DNA from: Bartonella alsatica
GTDB taxonomy: Bacteria; Pseudomonadota; Alphaproteobacteria; Rhizobiales; Rhizobiaceae
DNA length: 64,000 bases
Reading direction: 5' to 3'
Assembly (NCBI RefSeq): GCF_013388295.1
Contig: NZ_CP058235.1
Span: 846,001-910,000 of the forward strand
The notes under the pieces were generated by a model. The model ran no database searches. It was not told the DNA's origin and was given only the letters and a program-made list of their open reading frames with translations. The position numbers and the translations under genes are program-made. Positions 38,269-47,427 of the stretch are shown piece by piece (the first letter of the stretch is position 1; every line of letters begins with the position of its first letter).

Positions 38269-38755
38269 CATAATAGTCTTTGTCCGTCGATTAATATGCC
38301 GGAAAAGACGTACCATATCGCGGCGGATAAGCGCAATAGATCCTTCTGTGAGCGCATATAATTCTCTCGTGCTAAATGCATAAATATGGCACTACCTCTT
38401 GCCATTTTCCGTTCCGTAATATTCCTATCCAAAACCAAAAAATTTTAAAGTCCATCTTCATGATGCATTTTTTCAGCACTTTTACCATAAGGAAAACGTA
38501 TCAAACGATTATAATTGGTATTATCACTTGCATTCGAATACAACGAAAAAACAAAACAGAACGTAGAAAGAAACGACAAGAATTGCCACAAAATCCACTC
38601 AAACAGCACATATGTGCTAAAGGTGTGGTTTTATCTCCTTTACGCTTAAAAGCAGAAATACCAGTCCGTTCTAGAGCACAAAAAAATGATTTTGGCCAAC
38701 ACACAAAATACCCTACGCGCAATTACCTGCTTACTGACGAACGATTATAGAAGTA
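38260..38755 (-). pseudogene. L,D-transpeptidase (COG3786/YkuD type) pseudogene
   Basis: Reading the minus strand across frames recovers family segments in order: SIIVRQ (about 38750), ERTGISAFKRKGDKTTPLA, NYNRLIRFPYGKSAEKM, HHEDGL-stop, RGSAIFMHLARENY, then after a frameshift TEGSIALIRRDMVRLFRH and NRRTKTIM near the end. In active members the motif is EGCIAL. Here the catalytic Cys is Ser (codon TCT). There are in-frame stops near the start and after DGL (TAA where TAT/Tyr is expected), and at least two frameshifts. The enzyme would have cross-linked or trimmed peptidoglycan. Confidence 0.75.
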
Positions 38756-38796
38756 ACAAAATTCCGTTTTTTATAGGTTTTCTTTTTCAATTTTCC

Positions 38797-38823
38797 TTGC
38801 ATGAAATCTCATTTTTCATGAAA
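38797..38823. promoter_or_regulatory. Inverted repeat upstream of the CenR-like gene
   Basis: CATGAAA (38800-38806) and TTTCATG (38814-38820) are perfect 7-bp arms around 7 nt. With one mismatch the arms extend by 3 nt on each side. It lies 50-70 nt before the regulator start, in the promoter zone, and could be an autoregulatory or partner site. Confidence 0.3.
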
Positions 38824-38869
38824 CTACTTTCCACCAACCGGCGCATCAATATATCTTTAAGGAAAAAAA

Positions 38870-39553
38870 ATGAACCGCTATACCCTTTTAATTGTTGAAG
38901 AAGATAATGATCTGCGCCCTATTTTGGTAGAACAATTGCAAATCCATAAGGAATTTGAAGTATTCCAAGCAAAAACAGCTGAAGCAGGCATAAAAATAAC
39001 TCAAGAGAAAAATATAGATCTCGCTATTTTTGGTATTGGACTGTTTGATCTTGCTAGCCGTGAAGCCGTTAAACAATTACGCTCTCAAGGATTTCGCTCT
39101 CCCATTATCATGATCACAAATCATGATACAGACTGCGATACCCTTTTAAATCTTGAAGTAGGTGCCAATGACTATGTAAAAAAACCCTTCCGCTTTGCGG
39201 TGTTATTGGCACGAATCCGTGCTCAACTGCGCCAATATGAGCAAAATGACGATGCAATTTTTTACATCGGACCCTATACTTTTAAACCCGGGCAAAAACT
39301 TCTCATTGATCAGCAAAACAACGAAATTCGTCTTACAGAAAAAGAAGCAGCCATTCTAAAATACCTCTATCACACCAATGACAAAATCGTGAGCCGTGAA
39401 ACACTATTAGAAGAAATTTGGGGCTACAATGAAAACATCATCACTCATACCTTAGAAACCCATATCTACCGTTTGCGACAAAAAATCGAAAAAGATCCCT
39501 CCAATGCACAAATTCTCATTACTGAGCAAAACGGTTATCGATTAAACCTTTAA
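38870..39553 (+). CDS. CenR/OtpR-like OmpR-family response regulator lacking the phospho-acceptor Asp
   Basis: The 227-residue protein has a receiver domain (1-118) and an intact winged-helix domain (about 128-227, with TEKEAAILKYLY and THTLETHIYRLRQKIEK). Sequence and its place beside the transpeptidase remnant resemble CenR of Caulobacter and OtpR of Brucella, regulators of envelope genes. In the receiver the acidic pocket (E10, E11, D12), T83 and K105 are kept. The position five after D50, normally Asp, is G55 (codon GGT), and the following loop reads GLFDLAS instead of the usual GLPD-hydrophobic-DG. Phosphorylation in the normal way looks impossible. No kinase gene is adjacent. A good AAGGA site precedes the ATG. 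Confidence 0.85.
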   Translation: MNRYTLLIVEEDNDLRPILVEQLQIHKEFEVFQAKTAEAGIKITQEKNIDLAIFGIGLFDLASREAVKQLRSQGFRSPIIMITNHDTDCDTLLNLEVGANDYVKKPFRFAVLLARIRAQLRQYEQNDDAIFYIGPYTFKPGQKLLIDQQNNEIRLTEKEAAILKYLYHTNDKIVSRETLLEEIWGYNENIITHTLETHIYRLRQKIEKDPSNAQILITEQNGYRLNL

Positions 39554-39939
39554 ATCCTCCGTGATATTGACTGCTTCAAAAATATCCTGACTGTCTTTAA
39601 TTTTTTCTAAAGCATAATGGATCCCCAAAAAGATACCATATTTTAGATTTACAAAGATAGTTCATGGTTTTACAATTTAAGTGAAAGTCTCTAATAGAAT
39701 AAGATCTCTCATTGTGGACTCATTATATAAAAATCAATAAAAATCTTTCACTTGTACACCACCAACGGGGCTCGCTTAAAGATAAAAGTCGTTTGAGATA
39801 AAATCCAGCTATATCTCTTATGAACTGTCTCAATCAAAAGCAATAGCAACACGGTAAACTAGTAAAACGAATGATAACATTCGTTTGTACTTTGATAAGT
39901 AAAGAGATTATCCCAACAGATTTTGCGTTATATCCTTCA
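39554..39939. other. Convergent gap after the CenR-like gene
   Basis: No gene or remnant was recognised. The only clear structure is the hairpin at 39865-39886. Confidence 0.5.
39865..39886 (-). terminator. Hairpin downstream of the methyltransferase
   Basis: AAACGAATG (39865-39873) and CATTCGTTT (39878-39886) form a perfect 9-bp stem with a 4-nt loop. On the minus strand it lies about 55 nt past the methyltransferase stop and is followed by TTTTACTAGTTT. It could serve both convergent transcripts. Confidence 0.45.
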
Positions 39940-40701
39940 CTAATGCTGTCGTGAAATGGAATTTGAAACAAAATGTGAAGAGCTTTCATAGGCTTGAGGC
40001 GATAATGCAGGAATAAAAACACGCCGCGATTGACGACGCTGTACAAACAAACCTTGATAAACACGTTTTTGCGCTTGACACATTAAGAGTCCACCAAAAT
40101 AAGGCAAAAGATAGCGTGCAAATGGCTCATAAAAAAACGAGAATAATCGCGAAACATAACTTGAAGAAGGTGTATAGTATACAATTTCTTGCACTGGCCC
40201 AGAAATAAAATTTGTTTTTCCAAACAAACGAGCAATTTGTTGTCGGCTATAAGGTTGTCCATAACCAAAAGGTGTACAAGCGTTGCGTGCCCAAAAGCCA
40301 GAGCGATTAGGAACAATAACAATCAAACTACCATTAGGAACTAAAACACGCCATATTTCATTCAGCGTTTCGAAAGAATTCTCTGTATATTCAAGTGCAT
40401 GTACCAACAAAACACAATCAACGGAAGCATCAGGAAGCGGTAAATCTTCTTCAAAAACAAGTGCTGTAGCAACTTTCTCAGCACAAGGCCAAGGCAAAGC
40501 ACCTTGAGCAGCAGGCATAAAAGCAAAACATTGTTGTGCACGTATACGTAACACAGAAAGATAAGGAAGCGCATACCCCAAACCCATAACCCGTTTATCA
40601 GAAAGATCAGGCCACCATAAATTTAATTGGTCACACAATGTCGCCTGCACACGCAATCCAAGCGTTGAAGCATAAAAATCTTTCAGTGTAACTATATCCA
40701 A
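39940..40701 (-). CDS. Class I SAM-dependent methyltransferase
   Basis: The 253-residue protein has motif I around KRVMGLGYALPYL (about 36-48). An acidic DASVDCVLLVHALEYTEN segment is typical of the Methyltransf_11 type, followed by EIWRVLVPNGSLIVIVPN. The C-terminal third is basic. Substrate is unknown. In Rhizobiales this gene usually neighbours gloB, which is not here. Nothing in the sequence suggests truncation. Confidence 0.8.
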   Translation of the reverse strand: MDIVTLKDFYASTLGLRVQATLCDQLNLWWPDLSDKRVMGLGYALPYLSVLRIRAQQCFAFMPAAQGALPWPCAEKVATALVFEEDLPLPDASVDCVLLVHALEYTENSFETLNEIWRVLVPNGSLIVIVPNRSGFWARNACTPFGYGQPYSRQQIARLFGKTNFISGPVQEIVYYTPSSSYVSRLFSFFYEPFARYLLPYFGGLLMCQAQKRVYQGLFVQRRQSRRVFIPALSPQAYESSSHFVSNSISRQH

Positions 40702-40959
40702 CTCAACAGACCGTAAAAAAAACTTTAAACATCACAGACTTTCATATACCGCATTTATATGGACTTCTGCCTTTTCTTCGCAATGTCAAAAACTTTAGTA
40801 TTTCATATTTTAAACCCAAATAATAAAAATCTATACAAACATTTTGATGATTACTTCAGATAAGCGCTTTAATCATGCCATTTATTTTTAAAGCTTTTGC
40901 CCTATAAAGGCTTCAATGCACTCTTTCTTTTTTCATAGGTTAATAGAAAAATGAAATGA

Positions 40960-43389
40960 TTAATTAAAATGAAGCAACCTTTCAAGATAGTTTTTTTCTG
41001 CCTCTAGAATATGCTCCTTACCAAGACGTTTGCGAATTTCTTCCAAAATCTGCCGTGCTCGTATCTGATCACTTTCTCTTGATATAATCGTATTTTCTTG
41101 CTCTTCATCTGTTTTTGAAGAAAGTGGGCGTCCTAATGGATCTTCAAGACTGGAAGCAGCATTTCGATTATCTGCAGCTTCTTTAAAAATTTCACGCATT
41201 TTTTCTAAAACATTTTGTGCACCCAGCCGCAAAGATTCTAAAGCATCTGTCTGATTTTGCATAGATATTTTATTTTTTCCTTGATCAAGAGCATTTCCAG
41301 CAAAATTCATTTTTTCTTCTGCTTTTTTAAATGCACCATTTGATTCAAACCCTTGTGCCAATAATTCTTTTTCTAAAGTTGACAATTCAGACTGCAATTC
41401 ATCTTGTTTTTGTTTTAAAGATTTTCTTTGCTGTTCTGGTATGCTTTCTCCACGTTTTTGTTCCATTTCTAATCGATGTGTTTCATTAAGAATTTCTTGT
41501 TGACGACGCATCAAATCTCCAAGTTTATCCATTTTTTCTTTCATCTGCGCAGACTGGCTCTGATGCTTTTGCCCACCTTGATCACCTTTTTGAACTTGCA
41601 AATGATCAAGAGTCTGTTCAACTTCAGCCAACAGCTGTTCAGCTGCTAAAGAGGAACCGATTTTAGCCATTTCTTCAATTAAATCGAGCTTTTTTTCTAA
41701 TGTGTCCCGTGAAAGATTGGAACGGCTAAAATTGTTATTGTTAGAATTACCATTGTCTTGTGCTTTTTCACCCAAAGCGTGAATATACTCATCCATGGCT
41801 TTGCGTAAATCCGCCATAAGTCGTTCAATTTCTGTAGCTGGAGCACCATAACGAAGTGCATCACGCAAAGCAGCTTGTGCCTGCTTTAAATTTTTCTGAA
41901 CGGATTCAAGCTGATTACCTTCAATACCCAAAGCAATCTGCCATAAATAATCGACCACATCACGCAAATCATCCTCTGTCTCTGCCATAGAAAGCCTTGT
42001 CCATGCACTCTGTAGAACAAGAAAATGCGCGAAATTTTGCAGCCCCTCTTCTGGCCGCACAAGTAAAGCAAAAAGCATATCGAGCACACGCTCTTGCGCA
42101 GAAACATCAAGAGCTAATATACGACGTAATTCACTCACCGCACGTGCAACAGGATTTGAAAATACACGCTGTGGCAATGTCATAACAAAAGTTTTGCTGC
42201 GACCTTGCTGCTGCGCATCATCTTCTGCCACCAAAGTAATTTTGACTTCTGAACCAGCCCATGGATGTGCTGATACATCTTGTACCATTCGCATTTTACC
42301 CTTTCCACCACGCGGCAAAAGAAGTTTTATTTCAGGTGCTTTATAAAGAGCAGAAGCACTTTTGTAATGATTCAAAAAAGGTTCCATTTCAACAAAAGCC
42401 TTTGCCACTCCATAATCATCATCTAGTTCATATTGTAATTCTAACGAACCAGTCAAAATCCGCCCTGGCTTTTCCAACCAATGAATTGTTGGGGGCTGAT
42501 CTCTAATAACCTGCAAACGCCACTGCCATTGCTTATGACGTGAAGAGACAAACAAAACTATTGAATGTTCTAAATGTGTTTCAAAATGAACGATTGGATT
42601 TAAAGCCATTTTTTCATTTTTTTTTGAAAACAAAATTTCATGTGCATCTTCTTCAGAGATTGCTTTTACTGTAATGCCAGCACCATTGACAATACGTACA
42701 ACTAGATTACTCCCTTCAGGAATTATCAGCTGTGTTTTCTCATCTTTTGTTAAATAAATAGGCGCAACACCGGTATAAACAGGTGGTGTTACCCAAGCAT
42801 CAATTCGCATTGATGTTTCATCGACTATAGGACGGAAATCAAATGCATCTGCCAAACGTCCCCCTTGAGAACCAAACGAAAAACTAAAGGCGCATACACA
42901 AAGCAGAACAAACACAGCCCTCAGAGCTAAAGGATCATAAGCCGCACTATTAGGATAAATAAATCCTGTTTTCAAAGTGTGTAATTGTTTCGCCATACGA
43001 CGTTGATGTTCACGCCAAACAATTGCACTAGAACCATCATCATTCTCAGAACATAAACTATCTGCTTGAATGCTTAAGGGTTGATTTTTAAGACCGTTTA
43101 CTCGTTCAAGACGCTGATTAATTTCTCTCGTTGTGGGAAACCGAAAACGAATAAGGAAAAATAAACTCGCCAACGCCGAAAAAAGCATAAGCCCAAGTAA
43201 AAGCAAATGTGGCCAATAATCTAGAATGCTAAAAATGCCAAACCAACTAAGCGAACAAAAGAGACTAAGAACTAGGAGAAACGGCAACAACCGTACCCAT
43301 ATACGCTCAAATGAAAGGATAAACCACATCAAAATGCGCACACACAAAAGTTTTATTATTGCAAAACTTTCGATGTTTTCATTTTTCAT
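40960..43389 (-). CDS. TIGR02302/DUF4175 family membrane protein
   Basis: The protein of about 809 residues has membrane helices near the N terminus (about 15-85) and another near residue 155-175. A beta-rich central part follows and then a long Gln/Glu/Lys-rich coiled-coil tail (about 520-760). This is the architecture of the alphaproteobacterial TIGR02302 family, of unknown function and always near lysA. I prefer the ATG at 43389. The frame stays open to a GTG at 43539, but that stretch overlaps a dispersed repeat (43447-43535) and has no ribosome-binding site. Confidence 0.8.
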   Translation of the reverse strand: MKNENIESFAIIKLLCVRILMWFILSFERIWVRLLPFLLVLSLFCSLSWFGIFSILDYWPHLLLLGLMLFSALASLFFLIRFRFPTTREINQRLERVNGLKNQPLSIQADSLCSENDDGSSAIVWREHQRRMAKQLHTLKTGFIYPNSAAYDPLALRAVFVLLCVCAFSFSFGSQGGRLADAFDFRPIVDETSMRIDAWVTPPVYTGVAPIYLTKDEKTQLIIPEGSNLVVRIVNGAGITVKAISEEDAHEILFSKKNEKMALNPIVHFETHLEHSIVLFVSSRHKQWQWRLQVIRDQPPTIHWLEKPGRILTGSLELQYELDDDYGVAKAFVEMEPFLNHYKSASALYKAPEIKLLLPRGGKGKMRMVQDVSAHPWAGSEVKITLVAEDDAQQQGRSKTFVMTLPQRVFSNPVARAVSELRRILALDVSAQERVLDMLFALLVRPEEGLQNFAHFLVLQSAWTRLSMAETEDDLRDVVDYLWQIALGIEGNQLESVQKNLKQAQAALRDALRYGAPATEIERLMADLRKAMDEYIHALGEKAQDNGNSNNNNFSRSNLSRDTLEKKLDLIEEMAKIGSSLAAEQLLAEVEQTLDHLQVQKGDQGGQKHQSQSAQMKEKMDKLGDLMRRQQEILNETHRLEMEQKRGESIPEQQRKSLKQKQDELQSELSTLEKELLAQGFESNGAFKKAEEKMNFAGNALDQGKNKISMQNQTDALESLRLGAQNVLEKMREIFKEAADNRNAASSLEDPLGRPLSSKTDEEQENTIISRESDQIRARQILEEIRKRLGKEHILEAEKNYLERLLHFN

Positions 43390-43446
43390 AGACAAGCGTT
43401 TGTCCTCTTTTACAGTGGTAAATTTAGATCTTGACCTCCTCCTTAT

Positions 43447-43535
43447 CTTAAAGAACGAAGACCCTTCACCCCTCTCAATCCTGTCATCAAATTGGTTTCT
43501 CTTGAGAGAATTCCACCTGCTGACTTCTTGTGTGA
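43447..43535. repeat. Dispersed repeat, copy 1
   Basis: It shares CTTAAAGAACGAAGA exactly with copy 2 at 60076-60090. A further 70 nt or so of interrupted similarity follows, including TCAATC, TCTTGA and AGA-TTC blocks in the same order. Both copies are in the same orientation, in intergenic DNA. The family is not one I recognise. Confidence 0.5.
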
Positions 43536-43673
43536 TCACTTCATAGGCTTACCAAGCAAGTTCTGCCCTGAATATTTTATAACCGTATACTTTTACACTT
43601 AGTTGACGCAAAAGAAAACTGAAAACAGAAGAAATGACGTTGTATTTTTGATATCCATAAATGTACCTTATAT

Positions 43674-43703
43674 TACCGTACTTAAAGCAAATGTTTTACG
43701 GTA
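43674..43703. promoter_or_regulatory. Inverted repeat between lysA and the TIGR02302 gene
   Basis: TACCGTA (43674-43680) and TACGGTA (43697-43703) are perfect 7-bp arms around 16 nt. It is about 83 nt past the lysA stop and 300 nt before the preferred start of the next gene. It could be a terminator stem without a good T-run, or an operator. Confidence 0.25.
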
Positions 43704-43785
43704 TTAAGGATAACCCCACATAAAACAATTTCCAAAAAAATAAATTATCTCATCAAAATCAAGTAAAAATTAAGATCAAAAACAC

Positions 43786-45060
43786 TTAACAACACTTGAT
43801 CCAATCTGGAATATGATCACATTCTAACAATTGTGCATAATCAAGACGTGGACGAATGACCGCATAACGTGTATCCTGAACAAGAACTTCCGGTACTAAA
43901 AGTCGGCTATTATAGGTACTTGCCATCACTGCACCATAAGCACCTGCCCCTGTAATAGCCAAAAGATCACCTGGTGCCAAAATTGGCACACAGCGATTTA
44001 ACGCCAAATAATCACCGGTTTCGCAAACTGCACCAACAATATCTGCCCGAATGAGCGCTGCATCTACTGGTGTTTGTTTCACAAGTACCACATTTTGCCA
44101 TGCATCATAAAGCGTTGGGCGTATAAGATCATTCATTGCCGCATCAACAATAACGAAATTCCGCCCTTTTCCTTTCTTTAAATAGAGAACAGATGTCACC
44201 AACACACCAGCTTCGCCAACAATGCTACGTCCCGGTTCCACGATAATATTGATTCCTAAAGGTGCAATATGTTTCTTCACCAGCGCTGCATAATCAAAAA
44301 AAGAAGGTATGATATGTTCTTCATTACCGTATGTAATACCAAGCCCACCACCAATATCTATATGTGTTATCGCATAACCATCGCTCCATAATTGACGCAC
44401 AAAATTTGCAATAACAAGAAATGCCTCCTCAAAAGGTTTTAAATCACAGATCTGACTACCAATATGCATATCGACACCGCTAACCTGCAACCCAGGTAAA
44501 GAAGCAGCTTTTTTGTAAGCATTTCTTGCAAACAACAGTGGAATACCGAATTTATTTTCAGATTTTCCTGTTGTAATTTTTTTATGAGTTTTTGCATCAA
44601 TATCTGGATTAATACGCAATGAAACACGTGCTGTTTTTGAAAGCGCTACAGCACGTTGTGACAATTGTTCGAGTTCTGGCTCTGACTCAACATTAAAACA
44701 ATAAATATCCTGGGAAAGAGCAAAATCTATCTCTCTCACTGTTTTCCCAACACCAGAATAAACAATACGATGTGCAGGAATACCAACAGCAAGCGCACGC
44801 CGTAATTCACCTTCTGAAACCACATCAGCTCCCGATCCATTCGCTGCTAAAAGTTGCAAGACTGCTTGATTAGAATTGGCTTTGACCGCATAAGCAATCA
44901 AACTTGGCATCTCTTGAAAAGCCTTTTGACAGTCTCTAAAACGTGTAACTAAAGCGTTAGCCGAATAACAATAAAAAGGTGTCCCTACCTCCTGCGCAAG
45001 AGCAGAAAGCGAAAGACCTTCAACATAGAGCATACCTTGATGATAAGGGAAAAAATGCAC
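43786..45060 (-). CDS. lysA: Diaminopimelate decarboxylase
   Basis: LysA decarboxylates meso-diaminopimelate to lysine with PLP. The 424-residue protein has the PLP lysine K60 in AYAVKANSN. It also has GSGADVVSEGEL, the HIGSQ segment and the second-domain CETGDYLA motif, whose Cys completes the active site across the dimer. The start is GTG at 45060 with GGAGG 4 nt upstream. It follows the LptM-like gene by 9 nt, in the conserved argH-lptM-lysA-TIGR02302 order. Confidence 0.96.
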   Translation of the reverse strand: MHFFPYHQGMLYVEGLSLSALAQEVGTPFYCYSANALVTRFRDCQKAFQEMPSLIAYAVKANSNQAVLQLLAANGSGADVVSEGELRRALAVGIPAHRIVYSGVGKTVREIDFALSQDIYCFNVESEPELEQLSQRAVALSKTARVSLRINPDIDAKTHKKITTGKSENKFGIPLLFARNAYKKAASLPGLQVSGVDMHIGSQICDLKPFEEAFLVIANFVRQLWSDGYAITHIDIGGGLGITYGNEEHIIPSFFDYAALVKKHIAPLGINIIVEPGRSIVGEAGVLVTSVLYLKKGKGRNFVIVDAAMNDLIRPTLYDAWQNVVLVKQTPVDAALIRADIVGAVCETGDYLALNRCVPILAPGDLLAITGAGAYGAVMASTYNSRLLVPEVLVQDTRYAVIRPRLDYAQLLECDHIPDWIKCC

Positions 45061-45069
45061 ATTTCCTCC

Positions 45070-45249
45070 CTACTTTATCAAACGATCAAGAATAAAAAGT
45101 TTGTCTTCTTCACTTTTAGCAACAGATGTTCCTTGCCCAGGCTTCTCCACACTTGGAAGAGGCATCTCCAATGATCCCTTACGCCCACACCCAACAAGAA
45201 TAATACCCCCCAAAAGGACAATTGTTAAATTCCTTAAAATAATTTTCAT
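45070..45249 (-). CDS. LptM-like small lipoprotein
   Basis: A 59-residue gene reading MKIILRNLTI then a hydrophobic stretch to the lipobox LVGC, with Cys21 as the lipidation site. A Gly-Arg-Lys-Gly motif and a short Pro-rich tail follow. LptM (YifL) lipoproteins help mature the LptDE LPS translocon. AGGAGAG lies about 10 nt upstream of the ATG. It sits between the argH remnant and lysA, where LptM-like genes are found in Rhizobiales. Easily missed because of its size. Confidence 0.85.
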   Translation of the reverse strand: MKIILRNLTIVLLGGIILVGCGRKGSLEMPLPSVEKPGQGTSVAKSEEDKLFILDRLIK

Positions 45250-45285
45250 ATGCCCTTTTCTCTCCTATTGATATTTCTTTTTATT

Positions 45286-46605
45286 CTATTGAACAGTAAA
45301 TCCAACTTTTAAAGCTGTAACAAGACGTTTTTTTCCATAGGTAATTTGATAAAGCATTTCTAAAAGCTCCACGCCACTAAAACTTTTACGGCTCTTATGA
45401 TTTTTCAACCGTTAAAACATTAAAAGTGTTGCATTAAAGATCTGAACATATCGTTTAAAGTTCACTCAATGACAAATCATTGAGACAATATTTTTTTCTG
45501 TTAATGCCACAGCATATCCACATAAATGGTGTGCTTCACGAAAAGGAAGCCCTCATTTACGCACCAGCTAATCAGTAAGCCCCTTGCCGTTGCTAACTAG
45601 TATTAGCTACCTGTTTCACAGCGTCTTTATTGACATCAATATTCCCTATAATTCCTTTCTATTTCTGCCAACAATAATTTTAGACTCAAAACTCCATCAA
45701 ACACATATTCTTTATCTCCTTGTATATCTTTTGAATAAATAAGGCTAATCCTTTCATCATGGTTAACAACCCCATAGATGCATATTCAGTTGTCCACCTT
45801 TAGCAAGCACAAATTCTGTCGCATCAGAATTTCACTTTTGTAGCATAATAGATAAGCCGATGGAAAAACGTCCGATAAACGAATAAAACTTGAACAAAAA
45901 ATAATTTCTTTCGCTAAATGCAAAAGATGTGTTGCGCAACGAGCACCAGCACTTTAAAAATTTCAAGGCACAATCACAGTCCGAAACATTATCGATCGAA
46001 TTGTGTGTGATCCTCAAAAGCCTAGCAACTTCTACTGTCATAAAACGACTAATTGGAAATCTTGTACCAATTAAAACCCGCACCCCTTAAAGGTGATTTA
46101 TTATTCAATCACATCATGCATCTGTAATAAATCTCGACCCAATATTTCAATATAAGCCATCATATAATGACAAAATGTTACGAGTTGTGCTGTTTGTGAA
46201 TACATAAATTCAAGTATAAAGGTGTCAACATGTTGTTCTGCTCGAATAAGCAATTGCTCTTTCATTCCCTTTAAAGCGTGGGTTATGCTCTGTGTTGCCT
46301 TACAAACCCACAAATGCAAATCAACGGCAATTTGATTATTGTGTAAATGAACCGTATGCAAGCATCTTACAACAGAACCAATCAACTCACTCAACTATAC
46401 CTCAATATTCACAGAATATCCTCGAGCTTTCCGAAAAAACAAATGTATCGTCTTCAACTTCCTGGCAAATAAGCTTTAAACTATAAACAATTTTTTCATA
46501 ATATGATTGTGAAATGATCTTCATTTGCAAAAACGTAGCTGTACGAGAAAGGAATCTACAATATCTTGTCGACAAAGTTTTTGGTCAAATCAATTGAGGT
46601 GTTAA
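45286..46605 (-). pseudogene. argH: argH (argininosuccinate lyase) pseudogene
   Basis: Nearly full-length remnant, about 1.3 kb. Reading the minus strand across frames gives, in order: INTSIDLTKN (about 46600), then EVEDDTFVFS and LIGSVVRCLHT. HLHNNQIAVDLHLWV follows, where active enzymes have the RSRNDQ motif. Next come YSQTAQLVTFCHYMMAYIE, then SIDNVSDCDCALKFL and SIMLQK (family SSIMPQKKNP), LPFREAHHLCGYAVALTEKN (about 45480-45560) and TVEKS...SRKSFSG near the 3' end. Stops and frameshifts are numerous. ArgH would make arginine from argininosuccinate, so arginine synthesis is broken at its last step. Its place before lptM-lysA is the ancestral one. Confidence 0.85.
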
Positions 46606-46713
46606 TCTTTTTTATAATTGCACCAGATTCTGCTGCAAATCAAACACTCTAAATTTGGTTCTTTAATCTCTTATTTATCGTACTCTGAAAATACCTATAA
46701 AAGGATAAAAATC

Positions 46714-47409
46714 ATGCTTTTTCAAACTTTTATAAATCGAAAAAAGAAAAACAAAAAGAGGCTCTTTACCGCCTTCTTTTTTATTGCCATGACCTTAGCT
46801 GCTGTAAGTTTATACGCCACAAAGAACTCTTATAATAGGATAGTACCCTTTTTTACCAATTCTATTTCAGAAAAAAATACCGAAAAAATACAAGAAGAAA
46901 AAATGATATTAATAAAAAAAGCAGCAAAAGGCTTTTTTGCAAACATGCGATTTGCCGAAATCCCTTATAATATGAACAAACTTTCTTTTAAAGATATTCA
47001 AGGTAAAGAACACACACTCGACGAATTTACCGGAAAACCGTTACTCATTAATCTGTGGGCTATTTGGTGTTTACCCTGCCGTACAGAAATGTCAGAATTA
47101 GCGCAATTAAAACGTGAACTGGGAGGAGAAAACTTCGATGTCATGGCTATCAACATCGATAAAGCTACCTCTCCTGAAAAAATTCAGAAATTTTTACAGG
47201 ATGTCCATGCGGATAATTTGCTTTACTATCGCGATGAAACAATGGCTATTTTCAACAGCGTCAGAAAACAAGGACTCGCTTTAGGTTTGCCTATCACATT
47301 TCTCATCGATAAAAAAGGATATCTTATTGCTTCATTCAACGGTGCAGCTCCATGGGCTAATGACGATGCCAAAGCGCTTATAAAAGCTGTCATACAAGAA
47401 ACACGATAA
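46714..47409 (+). CDS. tlpA: TlpA-type membrane-anchored thioredoxin
   Basis: TlpA reduces disulfides in the periplasm, notably for cytochrome oxidase copper sites. The 231-residue protein has a basic N terminus, one membrane anchor (about 17-36) and a thioredoxin-like domain with the redox motif C119-L-P-C122 (WAIWCLPCRTEM). The ATG at 46714 has AAGGA 8 nt upstream. A frame open to 46618 lacks such support. Divergent from the dead argH, the same arrangement as in relatives. Confidence 0.9.
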   Translation: MLFQTFINRKKKNKKRLFTAFFFIAMTLAAVSLYATKNSYNRIVPFFTNSISEKNTEKIQEEKMILIKKAAKGFFANMRFAEIPYNMNKLSFKDIQGKEHTLDEFTGKPLLINLWAIWCLPCRTEMSELAQLKRELGGENFDVMAINIDKATSPEKIQKFLQDVHADNLLYYRDETMAIFNSVRKQGLALGLPITFLIDKKGYLIASFNGAAPWANDDAKALIKAVIQETR

Positions 47410-47427
47410 CTTAATAACTGCACCTTT

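Noticed and set aside
38376..38750. 124-codon plus-strand frame
   Set aside because: It is antisense to the L,D-transpeptidase pseudogene, lacks a ribosome-binding site and resembles nothing. The minus strand explains the sequence.
43390..43539. N-terminal 50-residue extension of the TIGR02302 protein
   Set aside because: It lies within the dispersed repeat, starts with GTG without a ribosome-binding site, and is unlike the family.
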